From the NCBI GenBank assembly GCA_029204225.1, contig CM055114.1:13142144-13206143 (forward strand): a stretch of 64,000 nucleotides of DNA, written 5' to 3'. The first letter of the stretch is position 1. Every line of letters begins with the position of its first letter. The notes below the pieces were generated by a model. That model had not been told where the DNA came from, did no database searches, and worked only from the letters and a program-made list of their open reading frames with translations. This DNA is from Diphasiastrum complanatum. Lineage: Eukaryota; Streptophyta; Lycopodiopsida; Lycopodiales; Lycopodiaceae. Below, one piece after another: positions 12,102-24,442 of this stretch. The position numbers and the translations under genes are program-made.

Positions 12102-12166
12102 GTCTTTTCTTGCACTTCTTCCCTACTTCACTTCCGTACTCCCTGTTTCCTTTACCGTCTCACACC

Positions 12167-12261
12167 ATGTCTGTTGGAGAAATGCTTGCGCTCTGGGGTG
12201 AGGTAGACCAAGACCCCGAGTTCGTTAGGTCTGACGTTCAGTCTGGGACGCGTGGATGGTC
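12167..12261 (+). pseudogene. hAT-like transposase, 5' exon part (start codon to BED finger)
   Basis: ATG at 12167 in a favourable ACCATG context opens a frame of 31 codons plus two bases, ending inside the TGGTC target duplication of the Copia insertion. If the Copia element and one duplication copy are ignored, the frame continues without shift at 18703. The codons across the joint complete a zinc finger: a tryptophan, serine, then CTFC, followed by the helix TSLKSHLLGL and a final cysteine, the C-x2-C...H...C layout of BED fingers in plant hAT transposases. The finger would bind element ends in the nucleus. It is now split by a 6.4 kb insertion. Confidence 0.75.
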
Positions 12262-13349
12262 TGAAGAAATAGAATGTTTCTAACTACAAAGCCTCGTTAG
12301 CTTTCAGCCCTCAACCTGACGAAGATGTTCATGAACTTGAAAATCTGGAGATACGAAACACGAAGAGTTTCACGAACACAAAAGTCAAAGGAGACGAAGA
12401 CGAACGATTCGCGAACATGAAAGTCAAAGGAGACAAAGACGAACGGTTCGCGAACACGAAAGATCCACGAATGAGATTCCTTTGCGGTCCAGTACGAGAG
12501 AAAGGCATACGAGCAAAACGAAACTCGTTTTGCCCTCACGCTCCAAAAAGTACCAGCTAAGATCACGAAAGTACCCAGAAGTAGAGAGATCTGATCTAGT
12601 GGCATGACGTCAGCAGATACTTCCTAGGTCGTGGCTAATATGCCACTCTTGTAACTCCCTGATTAGTTGTAGATGCTTAATCACTCTAATCTTAGATTTA
12701 CATAGAGCAACTATACTTACTGGATGATATTTGACATACAGATCAGAACAGAATACACATACATTGTAACACAGTAGTCCGATGCTAGTAAGCAATCAAG
12801 ACGAAATACAAACAGTAACTCCGCCTACGTGCGAGACAAGTTCTGTGATCAGAATCCATAGAGATCCAAACTCCGCTAGTAAGCGTGATATACATCCGTG
12901 AGAGATGTGTATCTCTCTCACGCCAACGCACTGCGTGCATATGCGTGCAGTGCTTGAAGAATCATAGAAGGAAATTAAGAGACGATATTGTAGCTTTTGC
13001 GCACATGTCAATCTCCTTATTGTGTCTGATGTCGAATGCAAATGTTTCTACTGTTATTTCGTATGTCTAAGTTTTCTTGTTCATTTTAAGTTTTCTTGTT
13101 CATTTTAATTCCACACCTTGGTTGAAACTATGTTGAATGCTGCATCAATTTTATAAACGTAGATCAACAATGCCTGACTACATTCTGGAGGATTATAGGA
13201 GTGATTCAACTGGCAGTGCCCAACGAACGCATCTGAACTCCATCTGAGTCGAAGAGAGTCGTGCTCAATTCGCCTTCACGAAAGTTTCGCAAATCTGACG
13301 AATTTCTCATCAGTGGTATCAGATTTTTTCACACACGATTCTCTCATCA
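12262..13349 (+). repeat. 5' LTR of Copia A
   Basis: About 1.09 kb, TGAAGAAA...CTCATCA. Compared with the 3' LTR it carries an extra tandem copy of a 39-bp unit (12381-12419 and 12420-12458, each starting AAAGTCAAAGGAGAC). Near its end a PBS-like TGGTATCAGA occurs at 13314, 37 bp before the real PBS. Confidence 0.92.
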
Positions 13350-13350
13350 G

Positions 13351-13362
13351 TGGTATCAGAGC
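13351..13362 (+). other. Primer binding site of Copia A (initiator Met tRNA)
   Basis: TGGTATCAGAGC, the standard plant Copia PBS, begins one base after the LTR terminal CA. Confidence 0.92.
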
Positions 13363-13461
13363 CACCCTGTCGTATTCTGACATAGCCGAGAAGCTATCAG
13401 ATCCAGGAGGCCAAGCATTCAAACAATCAACTATCAACAAGGAAACAGACTTCAAGAAGCA

Positions 13462-16400
13462 ATGGCTTCAATCAGCAGCATGCAGAACAAGATCTGCACG
13501 ATACTTGATTCTTCAGGATCTAACTTTCTAGCTTGGGAAGTGAAGACATCTTTGATACTCAAGGGCGAAGAACTCTTCTCGTGGGTGGATGGCACAGAAG
13601 AAATGCCTACGACAACAGGCAAGGAGCTACGCGAATGGAAGGAGAAAAAAGACAAGGCAGTAGCCTTGCTATCATCTTCCATCGAAGATAGTCTCACACT
13701 TGACATAGCTACACTCTCCAAAGCTAAGGAGATGTGGGATGCATTACTCACCAGATTTCAGACGAAATCAAGAAGTCAGATCATGATGCCGGAAGATCAG
13801 CTGACGAATTTACAAGTAGGATGGAAAGGACCTCACCTCTTTCGTAAGAAAGATGAAAGATCTGTTTCTATCACTACATAACTCTGAAGCAGAGAATGCA
13901 GTGTCAGCCGAGAAGTAGCTCACATACTTGTTGAGAGCCCAGATCATTCCAGACAACGAGGACCCTGCTCGCGAAAGATCCTACCATGAACCTCAAAAAG
14001 ATGATTGTCGAAATTCGAGAGGAAGTCGAGGCCAGAGAACATCTTGATCACAAAAATGGTTCTAACCAGGCCCTCTACGGCAACAAAGAAAAATCCATGA
14101 AGTAGTTCAAGCCTAAGAGGGAGTCGAATCAGAGGCAGGATCGTGACCAACAAGCAGAGAGTACCAGCAAGAGCAACTGGAAGAGCAAAGGAAGGTCGAA
14201 ACGATAAGATGCAAACAAGAAGACTTGTGTGAGATGCAAAAGAGACGGGCATACAGTAGATACCTGTTGGCTCAATCCCAAGATTGAGTGTATCCATTGC
14301 CACAAAAAGGGTCATGCAGCCATGGATTGCCGCCAGAACCCAAGGAACAAATCAGCACAGAACAGACAGGAGAAAAAACAATAGTTCGTCCTACGTCGAG
14401 GAGCCCGAGAGCTCGAAGATGGACGAAGAAAGAACGAACAGAAATTGTTCGACTGCCTACATCTGTGAAGACATGTGTGCAGCATCAACATCTGACACAC
14501 ATGAGGTGATCCTAGATTCAGAAGCCACCTCACACTTCGTGACATCAAGACAAATAATGTCTGATTTCAGAAGTGCATATCCTTCAAGATTCATAGTTTT
14601 TGGAGATGGATCTAAGCATCAAGTGAACGGTATTGGTTCACTATGGCTCAACACCAACGACAAAGACAGACGACTCGAAGATGTTCTGTTCATGCCTACT
14701 CTGCAGCAAGACTTGCTCTCTGTAGCAAGAATAGCAGATGCAGGGATGCGTGTGACATTTTCTAACGAAGCATGCAACGTGATTGACGTCAGTACCAGTA
14801 CTCTCATCGCTCAAGGCAGAAGGAAAGGTAACCTATATCATCTGAAGGTACGCCTACTTGAAGATTAGGTGTATCGAATTCATGACGACTCGCCAAACAC
14901 TTTGTGGCACAGAAGATCTGCCACATGAACTCAATGGCACTTTACCAAGCAAGTCATCATGGAGCGATAACAGGGGTCAACATCTCGAATGCAACCAGTT
15001 CGACCACTTGTGATGCATGTTTGAAGGGCAAGATGTCGCGCACTCCATTCGTCAAAGACTCCTACAAAATGACAAAGATTTTGGAGCTAGTGCATTCTGA
15101 CATCTGTGGACCATTCAACGTGATCTCAGTAGGAGGGTCGAAATATTATATAACCTTCATTGATGATTATAGCAAATTTGTCATAGTGTATTTTATTCAA
15201 AAATCTATCTGAAGCACTTGATAATTCACAGAATATATGAATTGGACAGAGAGATGTACAGGCAGCAAGGTGAAGCAGATTAGGACAGATCGAGGTGGCA
15301 AATATATCTCGAATCGCTTCACTGACTTCTGCAATGATCGTGGCATCATTCATAGAAGAACTGCAACCTACACACCGCAACACAATGGTGTTGCTGAACG
15401 AAAGAACAGGACCCTAATGGAAGCAGCCAGATGCATGATGGCCTATTCGAAGGCTCCAAGGGCATTGTGGGCTGAAGCAGTAGCTACAGCCGCATATATC
15501 CAGAACATGACAGGTAAGTCTAGTGTTCCTCACACGACACCACATGAGCTATGGTGGGGTAGAAAGCCCAACCTGTCTCACATGAGAATCTTTGGTTGTG
15601 CAGCCTATGCACATATTCCTGACAAGCTTCGAAAGAAGCTTGATGAGAAAGCCGAACAGGGATTTTGGTAGGTTATGACAACAATTTGTCATACTACAGA
15701 GTCTACATGCCAGACATGAACACTATGAAAACAGTGAGAAATGTCAGATTTGATGAGAGCAAGACAATGGCCAATAATGATCCTGTCAGCTACGAAGTTC
15801 TGGAGAGACAGTACTATGACCTGCCACCAATGACAGAGGGAGCAGAAGACGAACAAGAAAACGAAGATTTTTGAGTCGTCTCCCATTCGAGTGACGAATC
15901 TAACGAAAAAAAATTCAAGAGGCAACCTGCCACCGCAGTTCCTGTAAACCAAGATGGTTCCGGACCGAGCAGAGCAGACAAGGGCAAAGGCATAGTTGTT
16001 CAAGGAGGATCTCCCAGAAGGTAGACAAGACCACGAAGAGCGCCAGCAAGATATGTGCCAAGCAGCTCGGCTTCCACATCAAAAGAATTATGCGGATCCA
16101 GTGGCGAACCACAGACATTCGAGGAGGCGATTGAAGGTCCAGAAAAGGACAGATGGATCCAAACCATGATGTAGTCCATGAAGAAGAACCAGGTATGGAC
16201 GTTGGAGCCATTACCACATAAGCGCAAGACTGTCAAATGCAAATGGGTCTTCAAGCTCAAATACGGACCAGATGGGAATGTGACGAAATACAAGGCAAGA
16301 CTGGTAGCGAAGGGTTTCTCTTAGAGATACGGTATTGACTATTCTGAAACCTTCTCTCTTGTCGTCAAACATTCGTCCCTACATCTGTTATTTGCATATG

Positions 16401-17665
16401 CAACAGCTTATGACCTCAGGATCCACATTGTGGACGAGAAGACAGCCTTCTTGCATGGTGAATCAAATGAAGAGGTCTACATGGATCAATCCCCAGGATT
16501 TGTCTTGAATTCACTTCCTGACTATGCATGCAAAATGCACAAAAGTATCTACGGTCTGAAGCAATCAGCCCGACAATAATACAAAAGGAAAGATCAAGCC
16601 CTGAAATCATTAGGATTCAAGCCTCTGTTGGCTGACTCCAATGTGTATGTCAGAATTACGGATGGGCAAATCATCATAGTGGCTGTATATGTGGACGACA
16701 CTCTAATAGTTTGCAGGAGTGAGTAGCTAATTGCTGAGGTGAAGACAGACATCTCGAAACATTTCGAAATACTGGATCTGGGAGAAGCCAGGTGTTACCT
16801 AGGCTTACAAATTGAAAGGAGCTATGAGGGAGGTAAGTTATACCTTCACTAGTCCAGATACACCCAGAAGATCCTAGAGGACTTTGGGATGTTGAACTGC
16901 AAAGAAGCGAACACTCCAATGCGCGCAGGGACGGTGCTGACGAATGATGACTGTCCAAAGACTGAGGAAGAGAGAGAACAGATGCAGCTCACACCTTACA
17001 AGAAGTTGATAGGATCATTGATGTATCTTGCTGACAACACACGTCCTGATATTGCTTATGCAGTATTCAGGATGAGCCAATTCTGCACGAATCCAGACTC
17101 GACACATTGGAAAATTGCAAAACGAATTTTGCAGTATCTTCAATTAACGAGAGATTATGGCCTGTGTTATTGTCGTGGTGCAGGTTTCAGGATACTTTCG
17201 TACAACGATGCTAGCTGGGCATCTCTCAATGACGATTGTAAAAGCGTCTTAGGAGGATGCACCATTGCATCAGGAGCAGCAGTTCTCTGGGTCAGCAAGA
17301 AGCAGACCATTGTAGCCCAATCATCCTGTGAAGCAGAGTACGTAGCAGCAGCAAAGATGGCCAACGAGATAATCTTGCTAAGGCAGTTCCTGGACGAATT
17401 GGGTGAAACAAGGAACGAGCCCTTGGTCTTGCAGATGGACAACACCTCTGTAATACACCTGACAAAAGATCTTGTGTTCCATTCCAGAATAAAGCACATT
17501 GCAATCAAGTATCACTTGATCAAGTATCTAATTGAAAAGAAGATGATGCAGACCACCTTCATAGGAACGAGAGACATGGTTGCTAACATCTTCACTAAAG
17601 CCCTGGACAAAGGACTCTTTGAGAGAAAGGAGCAGTCTCGGGATCGTAAAGCTATCATGCTTTGA
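13462..17665 (+). pseudogene. gag-pol of Copia A, inactivated
   Basis: Polyprotein for retrotransposition, broken by many stops and frameshifts. Gag starts at ATG 13462 (MASISSMQNKICTILDSSGS) and has two CCHC knuckles at 14226-14330 (CVRCKRDGHTVDTC and CIHCHKKGHAAMDC). The protease site at 14515-14523 reads DSE instead of DSG. A GAG-pre-integrase region follows. The integrase core keeps D (15099), D (15288) and E (15396 in NGVAERKNRT). After a TGA at 15872-15874 come the reverse transcriptase, with TAG stops (for example 16322-16324) and YVDD at 16688-16699, and RNase H to 17665 (CEAEYVAAAKM, MDNTSVIHL). Reading frames 13462-13881, 14284-14868, 14904-15212, 15237-15671, 15665-15874 and 16889-17665 are the surviving pieces. 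Many stops are CAG to TAG or TGG to TAG/TGA changes, typical of cytosine deamination. Confidence 0.92.
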
Positions 17666-17673
17666 GAGGGAGC

Positions 17674-18697
17674 TGAAGAAACAAAATGTTTCTAACTACA
17701 AAGCCTTGTTAGCTTTCAGACCTCAACCTGACGAAGATGTTCAAGAACTTGAAAATCTGGAGACACGAAACACGAAGAGTTTCGCGACCACGAAAGTCAA
17801 AGGAGACGAAGACGAACGGTTCGCAAACATGAAAGATCCACGAACGAGATTCCTTTGCGGTCCAGTACGAGAGAAAGGCATACGAGAAAAACGAAACTCG
17901 TTTTGTCCTCACGCTCCAAAGAGTACCAACTAAGATCACGCAAGTACCCAGAAGTACAGAGATCTAATCTGATAGCATGACGTCAGCAACTACTTCCTAG
18001 GTCGTGGCTAATCTGCCACTCTTGTAACTCCCTGATTAGTTGTAGATGCTTAATCACTCTAATCTTAGGTTTACATAGAGCGACTATACTTACTGGATGA
18101 TACTTGACATACAGATCAGAACAGAATACACATACAGTGTAACACAGTAGTCTGATGCTAGTAAGCAATCAAGACGAAATACAGACAGTAAGTCCGCCTG
18201 TGTGCGAGACGAGTTTTGTTATCAGAATCCATAGAGATCCAAAGTCCGCTAGTAAGCGTGATATACATTCGTGAGAGAAGTGTATATCACGCCAATGCAC
18301 TGCGTGGATATGCATGCAGTGCTTGAAGAATCATAGAAGGAAATCAATAGATGATATTGTAGCCTTTGCGCACATGTCAATCTCCTTATTGTGTCTGATC
18401 TCGAATGCAAATGCTTCTGCTGTTATTTTGTATGTCTGAGTTTTTTTGTTCATTTTAATTCCGCATCCTGGTTGAAACTATATTGAATGCTGCATCGATT
18501 TTATAAACGTAGATTAGCAGTGCCTGACTACATTTTGGAGGATTGTAGGAGTGATTCAGCTGGCAGTGTCCAGCGAACGCATATGAACTCCGTCCAAGTC
18601 GAAGAGAGTCGTGTTCGATTCGCCTTCGCGAAGTTCACGAATCCGATGAATTTCTCATCAGTGGTATCAGATTTTCTCACACGCGATTTTCTCATCA
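17674..18697 (+). repeat. 3' LTR of Copia A
   Basis: About 1.02 kb, preceded by the polypurine tract GAGAGGGAG. It lacks the duplicated 39-bp unit of the 5' LTR. The PBS-like TGGTATCAGA motif is present inside its 3' end (18662-18671), showing that this motif belongs to the LTR itself. Confidence 0.92.
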
Positions 18698-18702
18698 TGG
18701 TC

Positions 18703-20870
18703 CTGTACGTTTTGTCGTGCTCGTTTTGTCAGCACTGTCACTAGTCTGAAAAGTCATCTCCTTGGTCTTGTCAAGGGTGATAGCAGATGTTTAGGCTCCC
18801 TCCCTTGCCCACACATGCCTGTTCTGGAGCGTTCTGGGCTCATTGACATATATGGAGCTCGATTGACACAGGCCGGTATGTCACTAAAACCTGATGTATA
18901 TGCAGTAGTATCATCCACCCCACGGGATCCACTAGCTCCTCGTCCACCACCACCACGTCCTCCCCCACCTCCTGTTCCTGCTCCTCCCCCTCAGCCGGAT
19001 GCACATCCACCACTCGTTCCTCAGTCCACCACACCTACCGCACCACCACAGCCCACTGCACCACGTTCCGCCCCTCCTCCTGCTACATCTATTTCAATCG
19101 GTGCATTTTCACAGCATCCTCCTACAGTCACTCAGATGACTCGCCCAGTGCAGACATTCCGCTTTCTTCACTCTGAGTCGGCACCAGATGGCCTCTCACA
19201 GGACACCCAGGACATACCATCCACTTTCTCCACACATCAGGATGATTTGGACTCAGATGATGAGGACGGTGATGATAGACAGCATGGTGAGGCTGGTTCT
19301 TCTAGAGCTTCTTCGCCACCATCTATGCAGCCCCAACATCCCCCTCAGCCACCTCAGGCCCAATTTTCCGCCCAGCCTCGGCACCCCCCTGCCACTGACA
19401 TACCTCCTCTTGCTCCTCGTAGGGGTGCTTAACGCACTAGAGCATCTTCTAGTAGATCGTCTCGTAGCTCCCAGTATAGACAGCAGTCCATGAGAGAGTC
19501 TTTCCAGTCCCATCTTGAGGCAGAGGCCCGGCAGGCTGTGGCAAACATGATCTATGAGCTGAACCTACCATTTGCCATTGTTGACACGAAGCCCTTCAAG
19601 AGGGCTATAGTTGCGTTGCTGCTGCAAGACCACGCTTTAGGCCACCCGTGGCTAAGGTTGTCCATACCACCTACCTTGCATCCAGGGTGGAGGAGCTCAC
19701 CACACAAATAATGCCTCTTAGGAAGGCCTCGGAGAGTTATGGGTGCTCGATCATGTCTGATGGCTAGAGTGACACCCGTCATCGGCCAGTGATCAACATA
19801 TTGGTGTCCTGTTGCATGGGCACTATGTTTTATCGGGCCATTGATCTTAGTAGAGGTGGTGGGATCATTGACGGACAATTTATGTTCGATATCATCAGTG
19901 AGGTTACAGAGGAGATTGGGCCTGCCAACCTAGTGCAGGTTGTCACCGACAACATAAGTAATTGTGTGAACATGTCTCACTTGCTACAGCAGCAGTACAC
20001 TACTATTGTATGGACCCCCTATGTTACACATAGCATTGATCTTATATTGGGAAATATTGGCCGCTTGCCCTGGGTTTGCACGATAGCTGATATGGCACTT
20101 GTCGTGGTGACATTTATCACCCGAAAGAGGCGCGCCCTCGCCCTATTCCGCACCTTTAGTCCACTTGATCTGAAGAAACTAACTCCCACACGTTTTGCAT
20201 TTGACCTAATTGCCATGGGTGCTAATGAGAAAGATGAGGATGATGATGATGATGATTTGGATATTCTTACTCCAGGATTGGAGACCATGACTGAGGCAAA
20301 GCTTGAGACAGAGTTTGAGGCAAAGTATGAGACAGACCAAGGCTTATGGCCTGGAGGACGATCGATTACAGAGGATGATGGTAGGGATGTATGAGCCACC
20401 TCTACCAGAGCACGATGTGTATGAGACAGACCAAGGCTTATGGCCTGGAGGATGATCGATTACAGAGGATGATGGCAGGGATGTATGAGCCACATCTACC
20501 AAAGCACAATGTGTATCGACCTAATCAACTACCAAAGGATATACAGCATCATTAGAGAGAGATGGTGGATGCAGCACATGTTGGAGATGCTGACCATATG
20601 GCACAGGATGCTTTTACAGGGGATACAGTAGAGGGTGGAGATGCTTGTGCCACAGTGGGAGGGAATGATGGTGTGCAAGATTCACAAGCCCCTACATATG
20701 TTCATGTTGATGATGATGCAGATCGGACCCGCCGTGTATGGAGATGGTGAGGATGACATTGATGATATAGGGTGGCTCTCACCACATGCACGTACTCAAC
20801 CACATCCAGCACCATCAGCTGTTGGTACACATACAACTGCCACTCATACGGCTCCTACTCATGCAGCTCC
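18703..20870 (+). pseudogene. hAT-like DUF659 transposase, main part
   Basis: Continuation of the frame opened at 12167. It has the rest of the BED finger (to about 18810), a conserved-looking linker (MPVLERSGLIDIYGARLTQA), then about 170 residues rich in proline with an acidic patch. After an in-frame TAA at 19430 the frame resumes (19490-19711) with NLPFAIVDTKPFKRAI, the entry to the DUF659/RNase H-like core. Following a frameshift near 19650 it reads SYGCSIMSDG, stop in place of Trp, then SDTRHRPVINILVSC (to about 19810), VVQVVTDN-like QVVTDNISN near 19945, and WTPYVTHSIDLILGNIG. The DG(W)SD and VTDN aspartates are the expected catalytic positions. A 94-bp tandem duplication lies at 20326-20513. 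No clear hATC dimerisation domain is seen, so the C-terminal third is deleted or replaced. Confidence 0.82.
20326..20513 (+). repeat. 94-bp tandem duplication in hAT transposase
   Basis: TATGAGACAGACCAAGGC begins at 20326 and again at 20420, with the intervening sequence repeated almost identically. Since 94 is not a multiple of three, the duplication itself shifts the frame. Confidence 0.9.
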
Positions 20871-20874
20871 CAAT

Positions 20875-23313
20875 CTTTGTATTCACTATCTCTCTTCTTC
20901 TTTTTTTTGTTATGATCCAGAGAGTATTGTTTATACCTCCACTATGTGGAGTTTACAAGATAGCTAAACGTAGAATCACAAGACTAGTTAACGCTAATCA
21001 ACTAGTTAGTTAGTCTCCATCGTTGCTATTCGTTTCAGTTGGGCATGAAGCCCGTTGAGCTGCCAACTGGCAGCGCGTAAGAATTCTCTTCGTGTTTTTT
21101 CGTTCTTTTCGTTGTTTTCGTTTTGCGTCCATTTTGCGCTTAGGGTCATGGAGATGTGTTTACGATTCTCGATTGATTTGCGAATCATTCGTCCTTCGAG
21201 GCAAAGACACGTTGACTGTCACGAATTGTTCTCGTTCGACCTTCGTGTCTTGTTCGTGCTGCGACAAAGTTGCGGGAGTTCACCATTTCTGACAATTTTG
21301 ACATTTTAAAATCATTTAGCATGTCAGTGAAGGTTTCTAAGGAGAGTAAGATGCTCGGTGAAGGTTCCCAAAATGGCATATTGCTGATCATTCGGCTGAC
21401 TCAAAAAATGAATAGATATATCTGAAGTGGATGTACAGTCTGAAAGCTTAGCGAAGGTTTTTGATACTGTATAGGCCACATATGACCGAAACAGTAATTT
21501 TATAAGTCGTTTTCCATAAAAAAAAAAATATTGTCCTTTCTTTTCCCATGTTGATGACGTTTCTGACTTTTGCTCATCAGTCTTTTTTCATTTTGTCTTT
21601 TTGTGTGTTTTTTTTTTACTGTCTTTTTCAAGCAAAAACTGAACAATTAAATATTGAAAACAAAAATTGAAAAACAAATAAAATTAAAAAATAATTAGAT
21701 CATGCTTGTTGAACTGGCGGAGCAGGCTGCCAAAACTTGCGTAATCGGCTGTCATTCACCAAAGTATCAAATTGTTTTCTGTCCAAGTGCTCAAGAATTA
21801 CTACGCCATAGTTCAAGATTTCATTCATTTTATACGGGCCTTCACAGATAAACTTCAATTTTCCCTTGATCAACTTGGTTTTGTACATTAGTGCAAGATC
21901 TCCTGCTTTCAGATCTTTTTTGTGCAATCGACGATCATACCATGTCTTGCGACGGGCTTTCTCTGCTGCTAACACATGAACTATCATCAATCGGGTTTCA
22001 CATAATTTGTACAACGCTTCATGACAGAGTCGTAAAGACTTATCATCATTTAACCCTTCTGTTGTTGCTATGCATAAAGATGGAATTAAAAATTCAATCG
22101 GCATGACAGCATCTTGACCATAAACCAGTTGAAAGGGTGTTTGATTTGTACTATTTTTGTAAGTTGTTCTGAATGCCCATAACGCTGCATACAGTTTATG
22201 TTTCCAATCAGACCGACTTGTTTCAAATGTCTTTGTCATAATAGTGCAGAGAATCTTATTGGAAGATTCAGCTTGGCCATTCCCTCTGGGATAGTAAGGA
22301 GCACTAAATCTGTGTATAAAAAAAAAAATCTTCCAGTAAACACTTTATTGTTTGATTAACAAAGTGTGTACCCCGATCACTGACAATCTCAATCGGACAT
22401 TCAAATCTGATAATAATATTTTCATAGAAAACTTGGCCATAAATTTCGCATCAGCAACTTTGACAGCTTTGGCTTCAATCCACTTGGTCATATAATTAGT
22501 TGCTACGATAATGTATCGGGCCTGAGGTCCTTGCGCGGCAGGATGAATAGGACCAACATAATCCAGTCCCCATTTTTCAAACAGTGCTTGCGATAAAACC
22601 GGATGCAAGAGTTCATAGTTCTGTCTAGTAGGCCGTCATGCTCACTTGCAAACATCACATGCATGAATATAAGTTTGTGTCCTTATGAAACGTAAGCCAC
22701 CAACAACCTGATTGCAAAAGTTTGCGAATAATAACATCTGTAAAGAAATGTCGTCCGCCCATGTCATCGTGTAAAAACATGATTGAATCTGATATTTCAT
22801 GCGATAAAACACATCTACGTAAAATATTGTCTGATCCACGACGATATAATTGTCTTGCAATAAATTGATAAGATTGAGCCTTATGAATCAATTGCCTCTT
22901 CTGTACTTTTGTCAAAGAGTCATTCGGTTGTCCTAGCATCAGGTACTCAACAATATCCGCTGCCCACTCAAGTACTACTTCTACAAAAAACAATGCAGCA
23001 TCTGGTAATTCATCATCCACTTCAATATTAACTGGTGCGGATTTAATTCGCGAAACGTAATTGGCTAAATAATGTTGCTTTCTATTTCGGACCAAAATTC
23101 GAAAATCAAATTCAGTCAATAACAATAACCATCTTGCAATACGTCCAGTATTGCACGTCTTGTTCACCAAATAAAGCAACGGTTGGTGATCCGTATAAAA
23201 TGCAAAGTGCGTTTCCATAAAATAATGATAAAATTTTTGAAAAATCATGACTAACGCTTCACGTTCTATTGTTGAATAGTTTTTCTCCGGATCTATAAGC
23301 TGTTAGCTTGCAA
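20875..23313 (-). mobile_element. Truncated Ty3/gypsy retrotransposon fragment with 3' LTR-like end
   Basis: On the minus strand it starts abruptly at about 23313 inside the end of the reverse transcriptase. RNase H follows (EKNYSTIEREALVMIFQ, then YTDHQPLLYLV), then an HHCC/integrase zone and the integrase core/C-terminus, ending at 21700 (DSRLRKFWQPAPPVQQA then stop). Beyond the stop, 21690 down to about 20875 is a purine-rich then AT-rich stretch with a TATAAACA motif near 20930, probably the 3' LTR or part of it. gag, protease and most of RT are missing. It interrupts the proline/threonine-rich tail of the hAT-like transposase, whose similar sequence resumes at about 23314. No target duplication was found, so it may have arrived with a deletion. 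Confidence 0.8.
21700..23290 (-). pseudogene. gypsy pol remnant (RNase H to integrase)
   Basis: Pieces of one pol frame: 23248-22655 (RNase H and N-terminal integrase zinc-binding region), 22608-22345 (integrase core, with GLDYVGPIHPAAQG holding the first catalytic Asp) and 22239-21700 (core end and C-terminal domain, including YGQDAVMPIEFLIPS and a GDLAL[M/Y] motif). A frameshift region and stops separate the pieces. Ty3/gypsy order (RNase H before integrase) is clear. Confidence 0.85.
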
Positions 23314-23880
23314 ATAAATCATACAGCACCGACACATACGATACCTCCTGCTCAACCACCGACTCCAGTTGCTACATCCACTTATACAGCTGCCCCCCAC
23401 ATTCCACCACCTGCAACTGCACGTCGCCTCCCTAGACCACCTCGTCATATTACACCGACTTTTTCGATTGGTGTACAGCCTCGACCTTATCATACAGCAC
23501 TGCACCACGACCTACGCCTGCCATGCCAAAGGGTTCCACTCATAGACCCCTTCTCTCAACAGGTTACCATCCACGAGTAGTTGTCCCTGCCCAGCCTGCA
23601 ATTCAGCCGTATTCATAAACTCCGCCTTTCATTCAGAGGGGGGTGCCTGCATCTCGTGCCACCCCCATTCTTGCATCAACAACACCTCTTATTGCATCTG
23701 CTTCCACAACACCAGCTCGTAGGCGTCCCAAGAAGGCCTCCAAGATCTGGCAGGGTGACAGTGGCACGTAAACAGAGAGGGAGGCCGCGTGGCTCTGCAG
23801 AGGTGCATCTCGCATCACTTTGTCAGGGAAACAGATTGAGGGAGAGGTTTTACATGACTTCAATCAGCCTTCGATGATTT
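23314..23880 (+). pseudogene. hAT-like transposase, proline-rich tail after gypsy insertion
   Basis: Pro/Thr/His/Ala-rich translation (HTAPTHTIPPAQPPTPVATS and on) resembles the THTTATHTAPTHAAP segment just before the gypsy fragment, so it is read as the resumed tail of the transposase gene or a duplicated part of it. A basic patch (VARKQRGRPRG, near 23760) looks like an AT-hook. Frame is broken by stops at 23580 and near 23770. No family-level assignment is possible from this piece alone. Confidence 0.45.
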
Positions 23881-23983
23881 TGATAATTCGAATGCCACAG
23901 CCATTTTGAAAACATGTCATCTCATCCTTCGATGATTTTGATAATCCGAATGCCACAACCATTTTGAAGACATGTCATCTAGT
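23868..23983. repeat. 58-bp tandem duplication
   Basis: CCTTCGATGATTTTGATAAT starts at 23868 and 23926, and the two copies differ at only a few positions. Confidence 0.9.
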
Positions 23984-24442
23984 TCATTGTTGTTCCACTC
24001 ACATTGTATTGTGGCAAGCTCTATATGACAATATTATATACAGAGCTAACTTGTTTTTCAAATGGATGGCCAGTTGATGTGCATTGTGTACACTGATGAA
24101 GTACACAATGAAATGGTCTGCTATGGTTTGTTGTGATAGCCTCCCCCTCTCTCCGTCTCCCTCTCTCTCTTATCAATTTGGGTAACTTTTTCAACTTTTT
24201 TGGACTTTTTTGGGGCCGTCTTTGGGGGTGGGTACTAAAAAAAAAGACCATCAAATAATTTGAAGTAAATAATCTAAGCTCCCTCCAAATCTGCCTTTTC
24301 TGAAAAAAAATTGGCATTTTTTTAGGATTTTTTTGAGCTGCTTTTCGGGGTGGGACAAAAAATTGATTAATTAATTAATTACTTATTTATGCCACAGTTC
24401 ACGCGGTGCCCCCTAAAAAAAATTTGTGAACCGTAAGGTTCA

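Larger units (their letters stand above)
12262..18697 (+). mobile_element. Complete Copia LTR retrotransposon (copy A)
   Basis: A Ty1/Copia element with both LTRs, PBS, gag-pol in the Copia order (gag, protease, integrase, RT, RNase H) and PPT. LTRs begin TGAAGAAA and end CTCATCA. The 5-bp duplication TGGTC flanks it at 12257-12261 and 18698-18702. The PBS at 13351-13362 (TGGTATCAGAGC) matches the initiator-Met tRNA 3' end, one base after the 5' LTR. The PPT GAGAGGGAG lies at 17664-17672. The insertion interrupts the BED-finger codons of the hAT-like transposase in the same orientation. LTRs differ by many substitutions and indels, and pol is full of stops, so the insertion is old. Copy B at 34479-39957 is the same family. 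Confidence 0.93.
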
